NCBI GenBank assembly: GCA_028599035.1 | Contig: JAQRMT010000048.1 | Location: 1-10,547, forward strand | DNA from: Gammaproteobacteria bacterium | GTDB lineage: Bacteria; Pseudomonadota; Gammaproteobacteria; PS1; Pseudothioglobaceae | Length of the DNA stretch: 10,547 nucleotides | Direction of reading: 5' to 3' | Shown: one piece after another, positions 1 to 6,735 of the stretch | Position numbering within the stretch: position 1 is the first letter of the stretch | Layout: each line of letters opens with the position of its first letter | Translations under genes and position numbers: made by a program | Notes under the pieces: model-generated | What the model was told of the DNA's origin: nothing | The model's database searches: none | The model's input: the letters and a program-made list of their open reading frames with translations, nothing else

Positions 1-1000
1 CCGCTGCACCATAACCCGTAACCACGCCTGTGGCAAAACCCAATAAAACAAAGCCAATATGAGAGATGGTTGAATATGCCAACAATCGCTTGATGTTAGT
101 TTGCAACAGTGCCACAATCGAACCTAGGGCAATAGACAAAATCGCTAACACGATAAACAAATCTGACCAATAGGACTGCATTGCGCCTAAACCATCAATC
201 AACAAACGCACCAACATAGCCACCGCAGCAATCTTTGGCACAGTTGAGATAAACATAGTGACAGAAGTTGGCGAGCCTTGATACACATCTGGCACCCACA
301 TATGAAACGGCACTGCACCGAGTTTAAAGGCAATACCAATCACCAAAAATACCAAGCCAAAATTAATAATCAGCGCCTCTCTTGAGGCTAGCGTTGCACT
401 GTTAGCAAACACAGCAATTTCACTAATATTAAGACTGCCACTAATGCCGTAAATCATGCTCATACCGTATAACAACAAGCCTGATGCGATGGCACCCAGT
501 ACAAAATATTTAAGTGCCGCTTCAACTGCTCCTGCCCTATTGCGAGCAATGGCAATTAAGGTGTAAAGTGATAAAGATAAGATTTCTAAGCCCAAGTATA
601 GGGTTAGCAAACTATGACCTGACACCATTACCATCATGCCCAGTATTGACAACATCACTAAAACAAAATACTCACCCCTGAACAAAGAATGTTGCAATAA
701 ATAATGGCGTGAATAAACCATTGCTACCATAGCTGCTGCCATCATAAAGACTTTAAACACCGATGCCATATCGTCTAATACAAATGAATTTCCCAGAATA
801 ATTGTCTCTGGCTCTCCAATCAAGTTAAACGCTAATACGCCTGTTATTAGCAGACTCAACTGCGTTAAGTAATAGGTTGCCTGCTTAAAAGGCTTAGTTA
901 AAAATAAGTCTAATAATAGAATAACGACAATGGCACCGAGTAAAAAAATTTCTGGTATTGCCGCCATTAACGACGCTGTATCGAATTGGTAATTCATCAT
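1..1000 (-). CDS. nuoN: NADH-quinone oxidoreductase subunit N (partial, C-terminus off the left edge)
   Basis: Membrane subunit of complex I, one of the three antiporter-like proton-channel subunits (L, M, N) in the cytoplasmic membrane. About 333 codons are visible; a full NuoN is usually about 470-490 residues, so the C-terminal third lies beyond the window. The translation begins MMNYQFDTASLMAAIPEIFL and is almost wholly hydrophobic. Family hallmarks are visible: the conserved Glu in LYLGLEILSLSLY (about residue 139), the Lys in GIAFKLGAVPFHMWVPD (about 226) and the Lys in STVPKIAAVAM (about 256), matching the proton-path residues of this family. Two adjacent in-frame ATGs are possible starts. 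The first (A at 1000) gives an ATGA overlap with the nuoM stop; the second (A at 997) gives TGATG. There is no clear Shine-Dalgarno, so translation is probably coupled to nuoM. It is the last nuo gene seen. Confidence 0.96.
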   Translation of the reverse strand, partial: MMNYQFDTASLMAAIPEIFLLGAIVVILLLDLFLTKPFKQATYYLTQLSLLITGVLAFNLIGEPETIILGNSFVLDDMASVFKVFMMAAAMVAMVYSRHYLLQHSLFRGEYFVLVMLSILGMMVMVSGHSLLTLYLGLEILSLSLYTLIAIARNRAGAVEAALKYFVLGAIASGLLLYGMSMIYGISGSLNISEIAVFANSATLASREALIINFGLVFLVIGIAFKLGAVPFHMWVPDVYQGSPTSVTMFISTVPKIAAVAMLVRLLIDGLGAMQSYWSDLFIVLAILSIALGSIVALLQTNIKRLLAYSTISHIGFVLLGFATGVVTGYGAA

Positions 1001-2502
1001 AATTTTGAAGTTAGTGCTTGATTTAATAAGTGATCAACTGAACTGTGCATTATTTCAATTAATGGCTGTGGGTATAGACCTACAATTATCACAGCGAGCG
1101 CCAAGATTGTCAGGATCGAAAATTCACGGCCATTAATATCGTCCAGTGTCGCTACTGCTGAATTGGTAATTTTTCCCCAAAATACTCGTTTTACCATCCA
1201 TAAAGTATAAGCCGCACCGACAATCAGTGTGGTTGCCGCCAATACTGCATACCAAATATTGGCTTGCACAGCGCCCAAAATCACCATAAATTCACCCACA
1301 AAACCTGAGGTACCTGGCAAGCCTGCGTTTGCCATTGCAAACAATACCGCAAAACCTGTGAATTTAGGCATAGAGTTAATCACACCGCCATAAGTTGAAA
1401 TCTCTCTTGAATGCAGGCGGTCATATAGTACGCCAACTACCAAGAACATTGCCGCTGAAATAAAGCCGTGTGAAATCATCTGCACCATTGCACCCTCAAG
1501 ACCCAATAATGCACCTTCCGTACTGTCAGGCTTGTAGGCCAAGAATAAGGCAAATACGCCCAGCGTCACAAAACCCATGTGTGAGATTGACGAATAAGCA
1601 ATCAGTTTCTTCATGTCTCTTTGCACCAAGGCCACAAAGCCAATATAAACAATGGCAATCAACGACAAAGCAATCACCACATCGGAGAATTGCAAAGACG
1701 CATCAGGCGTAATTGGCAAAGAAAAACGAAAAAAGCCATAACCACCCATTTTCAACATAATTGCCGCTAGAATTACCGACCCTCCAGTTGGCGCCTGCAC
1801 ATGTGCATCAGGTAGCCAAGTATGCACAGGGAACATCGGCACTTTGACTGCAAATGCCATAAAAAATGCCCAAAAGATCCAAGCTTGTTCAGCCGCTGTT
1901 AGACTCAAGTTGTGCATATCCAAAATTGAGAACGAGCCACCTTTGTTATACATATAGATGAGCGATACCAGCATAAATACTGAGCCTAGAAATGTATATA
2001 AGAAAAATTTGATAGCAGCATAGACACGATTATCGCCCCCCCAAATTCCTACAATCAACAACATCGGGATCAGAGATGCTTCCCAAAAAGCGTAAAACAA
2101 AATAGCATCAAGCGATGAAAATACACCAATAATCAAGCCTTCCATCATTAAAAATGCCGCCATATAATGTGCGGGTCGTTTTTGAATAACTTCCCAGCCT
2201 GCAGCAATCACCAAGGTGGTCGAGAAAGTGGTTAAAATAATTAACGGCATAGAAATACCATCAACACCCAAATGATAGTGGATATTAAATTGTGCAATCC
2301 AAGAAATCTTTTCAACAAACTGCATTAAATGCGTTGATGAATCAAACCCCGCCCACAAACTCAACGACATTACAAACACTAGAATTGAGATAGCCAAACT
2401 CATCCAACGAGCTGTCATCGCTCGCTCATTACCCAACAGGATAACCAAAGCACCGCCCATAATTGGTAGCCAAATTAATAAACTAAGTAAAGTATTTTCC
2501 AT
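997..2502 (-). CDS. nuoM: NADH-quinone oxidoreductase subunit M
   Basis: Antiporter-like membrane subunit of complex I that forms one proton channel of the membrane arm. The protein is 501 residues from the start I choose, normal for NuoM. Visible signatures are FYAFWEASLIPM (Glu about 141), MAFAVKVPMFPVHTWLPDAH (Lys about 220), ILAAIMLKMGGYG (Lys about 251) and TSGFVGEFM (Glu about 404), the charged residues of the half-channels and connecting axis. The frame stays open upstream to an ATG at 2547. I prefer the ATG at 2500-2502 (MENTLLSLLIWLPIMGG) because it begins the conserved hydrophobic N-terminus, leaves a 2-nt gap after the nuoL stop, and has a GGTGA about 8-9 nt upstream, inside the end of nuoL. 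A run of seven G on the coding strand (2036-2042) lies in the IWGGDNR segment. The stop overlaps the start of nuoN. Confidence 0.97.
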   Translation of the reverse strand: MENTLLSLLIWLPIMGGALVILLGNERAMTARWMSLAISILVFVMSLSLWAGFDSSTHLMQFVEKISWIAQFNIHYHLGVDGISMPLIILTTFSTTLVIAAGWEVIQKRPAHYMAAFLMMEGLIIGVFSSLDAILFYAFWEASLIPMLLIVGIWGGDNRVYAAIKFFLYTFLGSVFMLVSLIYMYNKGGSFSILDMHNLSLTAAEQAWIFWAFFMAFAVKVPMFPVHTWLPDAHVQAPTGGSVILAAIMLKMGGYGFFRFSLPITPDASLQFSDVVIALSLIAIVYIGFVALVQRDMKKLIAYSSISHMGFVTLGVFALFLAYKPDSTEGALLGLEGAMVQMISHGFISAAMFLVVGVLYDRLHSREISTYGGVINSMPKFTGFAVLFAMANAGLPGTSGFVGEFMVILGAVQANIWYAVLAATTLIVGAAYTLWMVKRVFWGKITNSAVATLDDINGREFSILTILALAVIIVGLYPQPLIEIMHSSVDHLLNQALTSKL

Positions 2503-2504
2503 AA

Positions 2505-4469
2505 TTAAATCACCAATAATGGCTTGTCGCCCATAAACAGCGTCCAAGTCAAAATAATTAACAAACTAAAAATCATAAAGAAGGCATAATGATAAACATA
2601 GCCCGTTTGAATTGGGCGAACCATAGAGCCAACAAAGCCAATAAATCTAGCGCTACCATTCACTATCATCGAATCAATCACCATAGAATCAGAAACCTTC
2701 CATAAAATATTGCCTAACTTTTTGATTCCATTCACAAATACAATTTCATTAAAACGGTCAAAACCATACAAAGAATTTAACACATAATTGGTGCGTTTAA
2801 AAGTTGACTGCACCCAATCAGCCCACTGCGTTTTATATAACGAGAATACCCAAGCAGAGGCGATACCGCCAACCATCATCCAAAATGGTAGCGTTTGCAC
2901 CGCATGAGAAATCATGGCTGTCGCACCGTGAAATAGTTTAGACAATTCGTGCATTGAAGTATGTTTAAGTCCATCAACTGTAATGGCGTTATCCAGCCAA
3001 CCAGTAAACAACATAGGTTCAATCGTAAAATAACCAATAATCGCCGAAGGAATTGCTAACATTATCAGTGGTAAGGTAATGGATAACGGAGATTCATGTA
3101 AATGTTGTGCAGTATGGCTATCAACCCGAGACTGCCCATGAAACACCAAGAAAAATAGCCTAAATGAATAGAATGCTGTAATAAATACACCTGCAACCAC
3201 TGCATAATAAACCCAATCAGCATACGGTAAACTAGAAAAATGCACTGCTTCAATAATCATATCTTTTGAATAAAAACCAGAAAAACCTGGGAAACCAATC
3301 AACGCCAATGTGCCAATCAGGCCTGTCCAATAAGTAATAGGCATTTTCTTACGCAAACCACCCATTTTACGAATATCTTGTTCGTGATGCATTGCTACAA
3401 TCACCGAACCTGCACCTAAGAATAATAACGCTTTAAAAAAGGCATGTGTCATCAAGTGGAAAATCGCTACTGAATAAGCACTTACTCCTAAAGCAACCGT
3501 CATATAGCCCAACTGCGATAGGGTTGAATATGCCACCACTTTCTTAATATCATTTTGCACAATACCCAGCAAGCCCATAAACAAAGCAGTGATGGCTCCC
3601 ACAACCATTACCACAGTCAATGCCACCTCACTCATTTCAAACATTGGCGACATTCTAGAGACCATAAAAATACCTGCCGTTACCATGGTCGCTGCATGAA
3701 TTAAAGCGGAAATCGGTGTTGGGCCTTCCATTGACCCTGGTAGCCAAACATGAAGCGGTACTTGTGCTGATTTTCCCATTGCACCAACAAATAATAATAA
3801 GCAAATTACTGTGATTAAATCCATACCCCATAAAGACTGACCTATCGTATTGTTAAGGCTTGCAAATACTTCCACATAATCCAATGAGCCGCTAAACGCT
3901 AATACCAAGCCAATGCCCAATAAGAAGCCAAAATCACCAACACGATTAACTAAAAAGGCTTTCAAATTGGCTTCAACAGCACTTTCCTTGTGATGCCAAA
4001 AGCCAATCAGTAGATAGGAAACTAAGCCCACCGCTTCCCAGCCAAAGAATAACTGCATAAAGTTGTTACTCATCACCAACATAAACATTGAGAAAGTAAA
4101 CAAGGAGATATAACTAAAAAACTTGGTGTAATCCTTGTCGTTGTGCATATAACCAATGGTATAAATATGCACCATCAACGACACAAACGACACCACCACC
4201 AACATTACAGAAGTCAAATTATCGACTAAAAATCCAACACTGATATTTAATCCGCCAATCTGCATCCAAGTATAAAGATTTTGATTGAAAACCTCACCCT
4301 GCTCCAGCACATGATAATTAAAGACCATGAGTGCAAGTACTGTAGAAATCAACACCCCTAAAATGGTAATGGTGTGTGTAGCAGTACGGCCTAGAATACG
4401 CCCAAAGAAGCCAGCAATAATAGCGCCTATTAAAGGAGAAAGTGCAATTGTTAAATAAAAATTTTCCAT
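2505..4469 (-). CDS. nuoL: NADH-quinone oxidoreductase subunit L
   Basis: Largest antiporter-like membrane subunit of complex I, at the distal end of the membrane arm, carrying a proton channel and the long lateral helix. The 654-residue length fits the family. Motifs in order: FFGWEAVGLVSYLLIGFW (Glu about 145), ANLKAFLVNRVGDFGFLLG, GAMGKSAQVPLHVWLPG (Lys about 233), SALIHAATMVTAG (His about 258), HLMTHAFFKALLFLGAG (Lys about 346) and FPGFSGFYSKDMI (Lys about 402). A hydrophilic stretch near 570-630 followed by a final hydrophobic segment matches the lateral helix HL and the last transmembrane helix. The start (MENFYLTIALSPLIGA) follows the nuoK stop by 15 nt, with AGAGAT 5 nt upstream. The TAA stop sits 2 nt before the nuoM ATG. 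No frameshift or missing key residue is seen. Confidence 0.98.
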   Translation of the reverse strand: MENFYLTIALSPLIGAIIAGFFGRILGRTATHTITILGVLISTVLALMVFNYHVLEQGEVFNQNLYTWMQIGGLNISVGFLVDNLTSVMLVVVSFVSLMVHIYTIGYMHNDKDYTKFFSYISLFTFSMFMLVMSNNFMQLFFGWEAVGLVSYLLIGFWHHKESAVEANLKAFLVNRVGDFGFLLGIGLVLAFSGSLDYVEVFASLNNTIGQSLWGMDLITVICLLLFVGAMGKSAQVPLHVWLPGSMEGPTPISALIHAATMVTAGIFMVSRMSPMFEMSEVALTVVMVVGAITALFMGLLGIVQNDIKKVVAYSTLSQLGYMTVALGVSAYSVAIFHLMTHAFFKALLFLGAGSVIVAMHHEQDIRKMGGLRKKMPITYWTGLIGTLALIGFPGFSGFYSKDMIIEAVHFSSLPYADWVYYAVVAGVFITAFYSFRLFFLVFHGQSRVDSHTAQHLHESPLSITLPLIMLAIPSAIIGYFTIEPMLFTGWLDNAITVDGLKHTSMHELSKLFHGATAMISHAVQTLPFWMMVGGIASAWVFSLYKTQWADWVQSTFKRTNYVLNSLYGFDRFNEIVFVNGIKKLGNILWKVSDSMVIDSMIVNGSARFIGFVGSMVRPIQTGYVYHYAFFMIFSLLIILTWTLFMGDKPLLVI

Positions 4470-4474
4470 AGTTT

Positions 4475-4480
4475 ATCTCT
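4475..4480 (-). promoter_or_regulatory. ribosome binding site of nuoL
   Basis: The coding strand reads AGAGAT, 5 nt before the nuoL ATG. It lies in the 15-nt gap between the nuoK stop and nuoL, so nuoL has its own initiation signal. Confidence 0.6.
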
Positions 4481-4484
4481 TTTA

Positions 4485-4790
4485 TTAACCCTTCAAACTG
4501 TTGGTTACATCAACATTAATAGAGCCTTTATTTCTAAATAATAAAGTTAGAATTGCCAGCCCAATAGCAACTTCTGCTGCTGCCACTGTCAAAATAAAGA
4601 AAACAAAAATTTGCCCCGCTTCATTGCCTAAAAAATGCGAGAAAGCAATAAAATTAGTATTCACTGCCACTAAAATTAACTCAACACACATTAATAGGGT
4701 AATAATATTGGTTCGATTAACAAAAATACCCACCAAGCCAATACAAAAAATAATGGCACTTAGAATTAAATAATCACTCAAACTAATCAT
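4485..4790 (-). CDS. nuoK: NADH-quinone oxidoreductase subunit K
   Basis: Small membrane subunit of complex I with three transmembrane helices, next to NuoJ and NuoN in the membrane arm. It is 101 residues, the standard length. Visible are Arg26 in VNRTNIITLLMCVELIL, Glu37 in the second helix and Glu73 in the third (TVAAAEVAIGLAILTLLFR). The two Glu correspond to the pair known to be important for proton translocation in the E. coli protein (Glu36, Glu72). The start overlaps the nuoJ stop by one base (TAATG) and has a strong Shine-Dalgarno in the last codons of nuoJ. The gene ends 15 nt before nuoL. Confidence 0.97.
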   Translation of the reverse strand: MISLSDYLILSAIIFCIGLVGIFVNRTNIITLLMCVELILVAVNTNFIAFSHFLGNEAGQIFVFFILTVAAAEVAIGLAILTLLFRNKGSINVDVTNSLKG

Positions 4791-5401
4791 TATTTTCCCT
4801 CCTTATTCGGCGTAGTAATAGAAACCAAACGCACCCTATCTTTGGCCTTAACGCTAACTTGTTCTGCAATATTTTGAGTTTTGCGATTACCTTCATTTCT
4901 ATGCACCAAGGTAATCGCTGCAATAATCGCAATTAACAACAACACCGCTGCCAATTCAAACGGATAAACATAATCAGTGTAAAGCTGCAATGCCAAAACA
5001 GTAATATTGCTGTAGTCCGCTGCATGCCTTGCCGGCGCTGCCATTACCTCTAAACCAAACTGATTGGCACCTAATACCAACGCCATCTCAGTCGCAATAA
5101 TAGCCGCTACAATCAACCCCAGCGGCAAATAACCCGCAAACTTCGCTCGCAAGGTAGATTTATCAATATTGAGCATTTTAATGACAAACAAGAACAACAC
5201 CATTACTGCGCCCACATACACCAAAATCAAGGTAATTGCCAAAAACTCTGCTTCAAGTAAAATCCAAATACTCGCTGCAGAAAAGAAAGCTAAAATTAAA
5301 AACAGCACAGCTTTTGCCGCATTGCGTGAAAAAATCATCGCCAACGAGGCGGCAATGAACCAAAATGAGAAAACATAAAATAATATTTGATCAAATGTCA
5401 T
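4790..5401 (-). CDS. nuoJ: NADH-quinone oxidoreductase subunit J
   Basis: Membrane subunit of complex I, about five transmembrane helices, between NuoA/H and NuoK/N. From the chosen start it is 203 residues, within the family range. The segment ITLILVYVGAVMVLFLFVIKML contains the conserved glycine/tyrosine-rich third helix (VYVGAVMVLF). YVYPFELAAVLLLIAIIAAI carries the membrane Glu of the fifth helix and is followed by a charged cytoplasmic tail. I choose the ATG at 5399-5401 (MTFDQILFYVF), which matches the usual NuoJ N-terminus, over an in-frame ATG at 5425 that adds eight unlike residues. This start lies inside the end of the upstream HEPN gene: 11 bases overlap in another frame (5391-5401). 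Only a weak GGGTAA precedes it, itself within the HEPN gene, so nuoJ translation may depend on ribosomes finishing the HEPN frame. Confidence 0.95.
   Translation of the reverse strand: MTFDQILFYVFSFWFIAASLAMIFSRNAAKAVLFLILAFFSAASIWILLEAEFLAITLILVYVGAVMVLFLFVIKMLNIDKSTLRAKFAGYLPLGLIVAAIIATEMALVLGANQFGLEVMAAPARHAADYSNITVLALQLYTDYVYPFELAAVLLLIAIIAAITLVHRNEGNRKTQNIAEQVSVKAKDRVRLVSITTPNKEGK
4798..4804 (-). promoter_or_regulatory. ribosome binding site of nuoK
   Basis: The coding strand reads AAGGAGG, 7 nt before the nuoK ATG. It is embedded in the last codons of nuoJ and fixes the nuoK start at 4790. Confidence 0.75.
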
Positions 5402-5774
5402 AATTTTTACCCATATTTTTAACAAGGTTGGTTAGTATCTGCAAATAACCCTCAAGTTGAGCGTAGATTTTATCCGCCAAATCTTCGTTATAGGTGTGCG
5501 TGGCTAGATTGCGATTTTGCACCATATCAGCAAACATTTCTTCCTCTTCTATCAAACCTAATTTAAACGCTTGTTTAAAGCAGTTTTTTGGTGAATTACA
5601 AGCCTCCAATCCTTCATTTTTTAATTGCTCTTGTATTGATTTCCATGACAATTCGTAACAAATTTCATAACGCTTAATCGCACTATCACGCACAATATCG
5701 GTTTTATTTTCCAACAAAACCTCTTGCAGTTTAATTGTCGATTGTCTAAAATTTTTGTATCTTATTGTGCTCAT
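5391..5774 (-). CDS. HEPN toxin of a HEPN/MNT (HepT/MntA-like) toxin-antitoxin module, HI0074-type
   Basis: A 127-residue soluble, largely helical protein of the HI0074 type, also annotated as nucleotidyltransferase substrate-binding protein. In characterised HepT/MntA systems the HEPN protein is an RNase toxin whose active site is Rx4HxY. Here that motif is RNLATHTY (Arg88, His93, Tyr95). The flanking segments ELSWKSIQEQLKNEGL, FKQAFKLGLI and the helix DKIYAQLEGYLQIL fit the four-helix HEPN fold. The Tyr of this motif is the residue known to be AMPylated by the MNT partner in characterised systems. The start overlaps the MNT stop by ATGA (5771-5774) with no clear Shine-Dalgarno. The stop lies 11 bases inside nuoJ. 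It is AT-richer than nuoJ. The assignment rests on motifs and pairing; toxicity and RNA target are inference. Confidence 0.88.
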   Translation of the reverse strand: MSTIRYKNFRQSTIKLQEVLLENKTDIVRDSAIKRYEICYELSWKSIQEQLKNEGLEACNSPKNCFKQAFKLGLIEEEEMFADMVQNRNLATHTYNEDLADKIYAQLEGYLQILTNLVKNMGKNYDI

Positions 5775-6061
5775 AATAAAATCGAACTATGGTTAATTTG
5801 TTTTTTCAGCTCGGCGCTGGCATCGTTAATATCAAGTAAGTCGACGCTATACAAAGTAGGTATATTGTCAATAAAATTTTGAAATTTTCGCATTTTGTTG
5901 CCGTCTAATTCTTGTGCGTGTTGAATGGCTAAATCAATATCCGAATATTGGCTGGCAGTATTATTTGCCCTCGAACCAAACAACAACAAAGATGTATTGA
6001 CATCAAAAATCTGATGAAATTCGTTTGCAATAGTGCGAATAATATTATCTACTCTATTCAT
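5771..6061 (-). CDS. MNT-domain nucleotidyltransferase, antitoxin of the HEPN/MNT module between nuoI and nuoJ
   Basis: A 96-residue minimal nucleotidyltransferase (Pol-beta superfamily). The core signature GSx10DxD is complete: Gly29-Ser30 followed by Asp41 and Asp43 (GSRANNTASQYSDIDLAI). A third candidate metal ligand is Asp74 in YSVDLLDIND. In characterised MntA proteins this active site uses ATP to add AMP to a tyrosine of the HEPN partner, neutralising it. Retention of all three acidic residues suggests an active enzyme. The start overlaps the nuoI stop by ATGA (6058-6061), with GAGG about 13 nt upstream. The stop overlaps the downstream HEPN gene by ATGA. It is therefore locked between nuoI and the toxin with no room for its own promoter in the junctions. 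The family assignment is firm; the antitoxin role is inferred from pairing. Confidence 0.88.
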   Translation of the reverse strand: MNRVDNIIRTIANEFHQIFDVNTSLLLFGSRANNTASQYSDIDLAIQHAQELDGNKMRKFQNFIDNIPTLYSVDLLDINDASAELKKQINHSSILL

Positions 6062-6552
6062 CGGTATTTCGCATCCTCTAATTTGGTATCATTAATCATT
6101 TGTTCATTGTTATCGCCAACCTTTAATAAGTGCGCCTTGTCAATAATACTGCCTTCTCTGGAACCAACAAAAGCATAATCAAAAATTTGCGTTTCTACAA
6201 TCGCATCAACAGGACAAGCCTCTTCGCAAAAACCACAAAAAATACACTTGAACAAATCAATGTCGTATTGTGTGGTGCGTCTTGTACCATCATCACGCAT
6301 TTCAGACTCAATGGTAATAGCATTTGCTGGACAAACTGCCTCGCACAATTTACAAGCAATACATCGCTCTTCACCATTTGGGTAACGACGCAAAGCGTGT
6401 AAGCCTCTAAATCTTGGTGAAATCGGCGTCCTCTCCTCAGGAAATTGAACAGTAATTTTTTTGTTAATCAATTCTTTAGCTGTGATTTTTAGCCCGCCAC
6501 GCAACTCACCGAGACTAAAATCTTTAATTAATTTTTTAATGCCAGATATCAT
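6058..6552 (-). CDS. nuoI: NADH-quinone oxidoreductase subunit I (two 4Fe-4S clusters)
   Basis: Peripheral-arm subunit of complex I that carries clusters N6a and N6b and passes electrons from NuoG towards N2 in NuoB near the quinone site. The 164-residue protein has an amphipathic N-terminal part (about 1-35) and two ferredoxin motifs: CIACKLCEAVCP (Cys64, 67, 70, 74) and CIFCGFCEEACP (Cys103, 106, 109, 113), each completed by the last Cys of the other in the usual fold. RFRGLHALRRYPNGEERC is highly typical of NuoI. The C-terminus ending DAKYR looks native, so the downstream MNT gene did not truncate it. The ATG is preceded by AGGAG at a spacing of 10, directly after the 167-bp near-palindrome that separates it from nuoH. 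The stop overlaps the MNT start by four bases. Confidence 0.98.
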   Translation of the reverse strand: MISGIKKLIKDFSLGELRGGLKITAKELINKKITVQFPEERTPISPRFRGLHALRRYPNGEERCIACKLCEAVCPANAITIESEMRDDGTRRTTQYDIDLFKCIFCGFCEEACPVDAIVETQIFDYAFVGSREGSIIDKAHLLKVGDNNEQMINDTKLEDAKYR

Positions 6553-6562
6553 GATAAATTAT

Positions 6563-6567
6563 CTCCT
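6563..6567 (-). promoter_or_regulatory. ribosome binding site of nuoI
   Basis: The coding strand reads AGGAG, 10 nt before the nuoI ATG. It begins one base after the end of the inverted repeat, so a folded hairpin in the mRNA would end right next to this site. Confidence 0.65.
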
Positions 6568-6568
6568 A

Positions 6569-6735
6569 GAAAGGGTTTTATATGATTATGGATGATTAGC
6601 AGAATGACAGATTTTACCGAATTGGTGATTTTATAAAATACAGTCATAGTAATTCTATGGCTATGTTTTATAAAATCGCCAAGTTGGTGAAAGATGGTGT
6701 TGTGATAATTATTCATAATCATATAAAGCCCTTTC
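6569..6735. repeat. 167-bp near-palindromic element (MITE-like or RNA hairpin) between nuoH and nuoI
   Basis: Arms 6569-6649 and 6655-6735 are each 81 nt, surround a 5-nt loop (taatt, 6650-6654), and align without gaps when one is reverse-complemented. By hand count 64 of 81 positions match. The outer ends are gaaaggg and ccctttc, and the outermost 22 positions have a single mismatch. The element fills the only real intergenic gap in the window. Its right end falls within the nuoH stop codon and its left end lies one base from the nuoI Shine-Dalgarno. No obvious target-site duplication is seen. No U-tract follows the stem on either strand, so a rho-independent terminator is unlikely. It could be a non-autonomous mobile element, an mRNA processing or stability structure, or the template for an antisense hairpin RNA. 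Confidence 0.88.

Noticed and set aside
1470..1712. Plus-strand open frame inside nuoM
   Set aside because: It is antisense to strongly conserved NuoM sequence, with no recognisable protein. Similar plus-strand frames at 4501-4773, 5169-5378, 5948-6178, 6130-6402, 7026-7301, 9148-9414 and 9817-10089 are rejected for the same reason.
2503..2547. Upstream ATG giving NuoM 15 extra residues (MDAVYGRQAIIGDLI)
   Set aside because: The extension lies within nuoL, is unlike NuoM N-termini, and the ATG at 2502 has the better family match and spacing.
5402..5425. Upstream ATG giving NuoJ eight extra residues (MLKIWVKI)
   Set aside because: MTFDQILFYVF at 5401 is the usual NuoJ start; the extra codons are HEPN sequence read in another frame.
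5391..6061. The HEPN/MNT module as part of a transposon or integron cassette
   Set aside because: No transposase, terminal inverted repeats, target duplications or attachment sites are visible at its edges; both flanks run directly into nuo genes.
6569..6735. The inverted repeat as a rho-independent terminator between nuoH and nuoI
   Set aside because: The stem is far too long, is AT-rich, and no T-run follows it on either strand. Termination here would also cut off nuoI-N.
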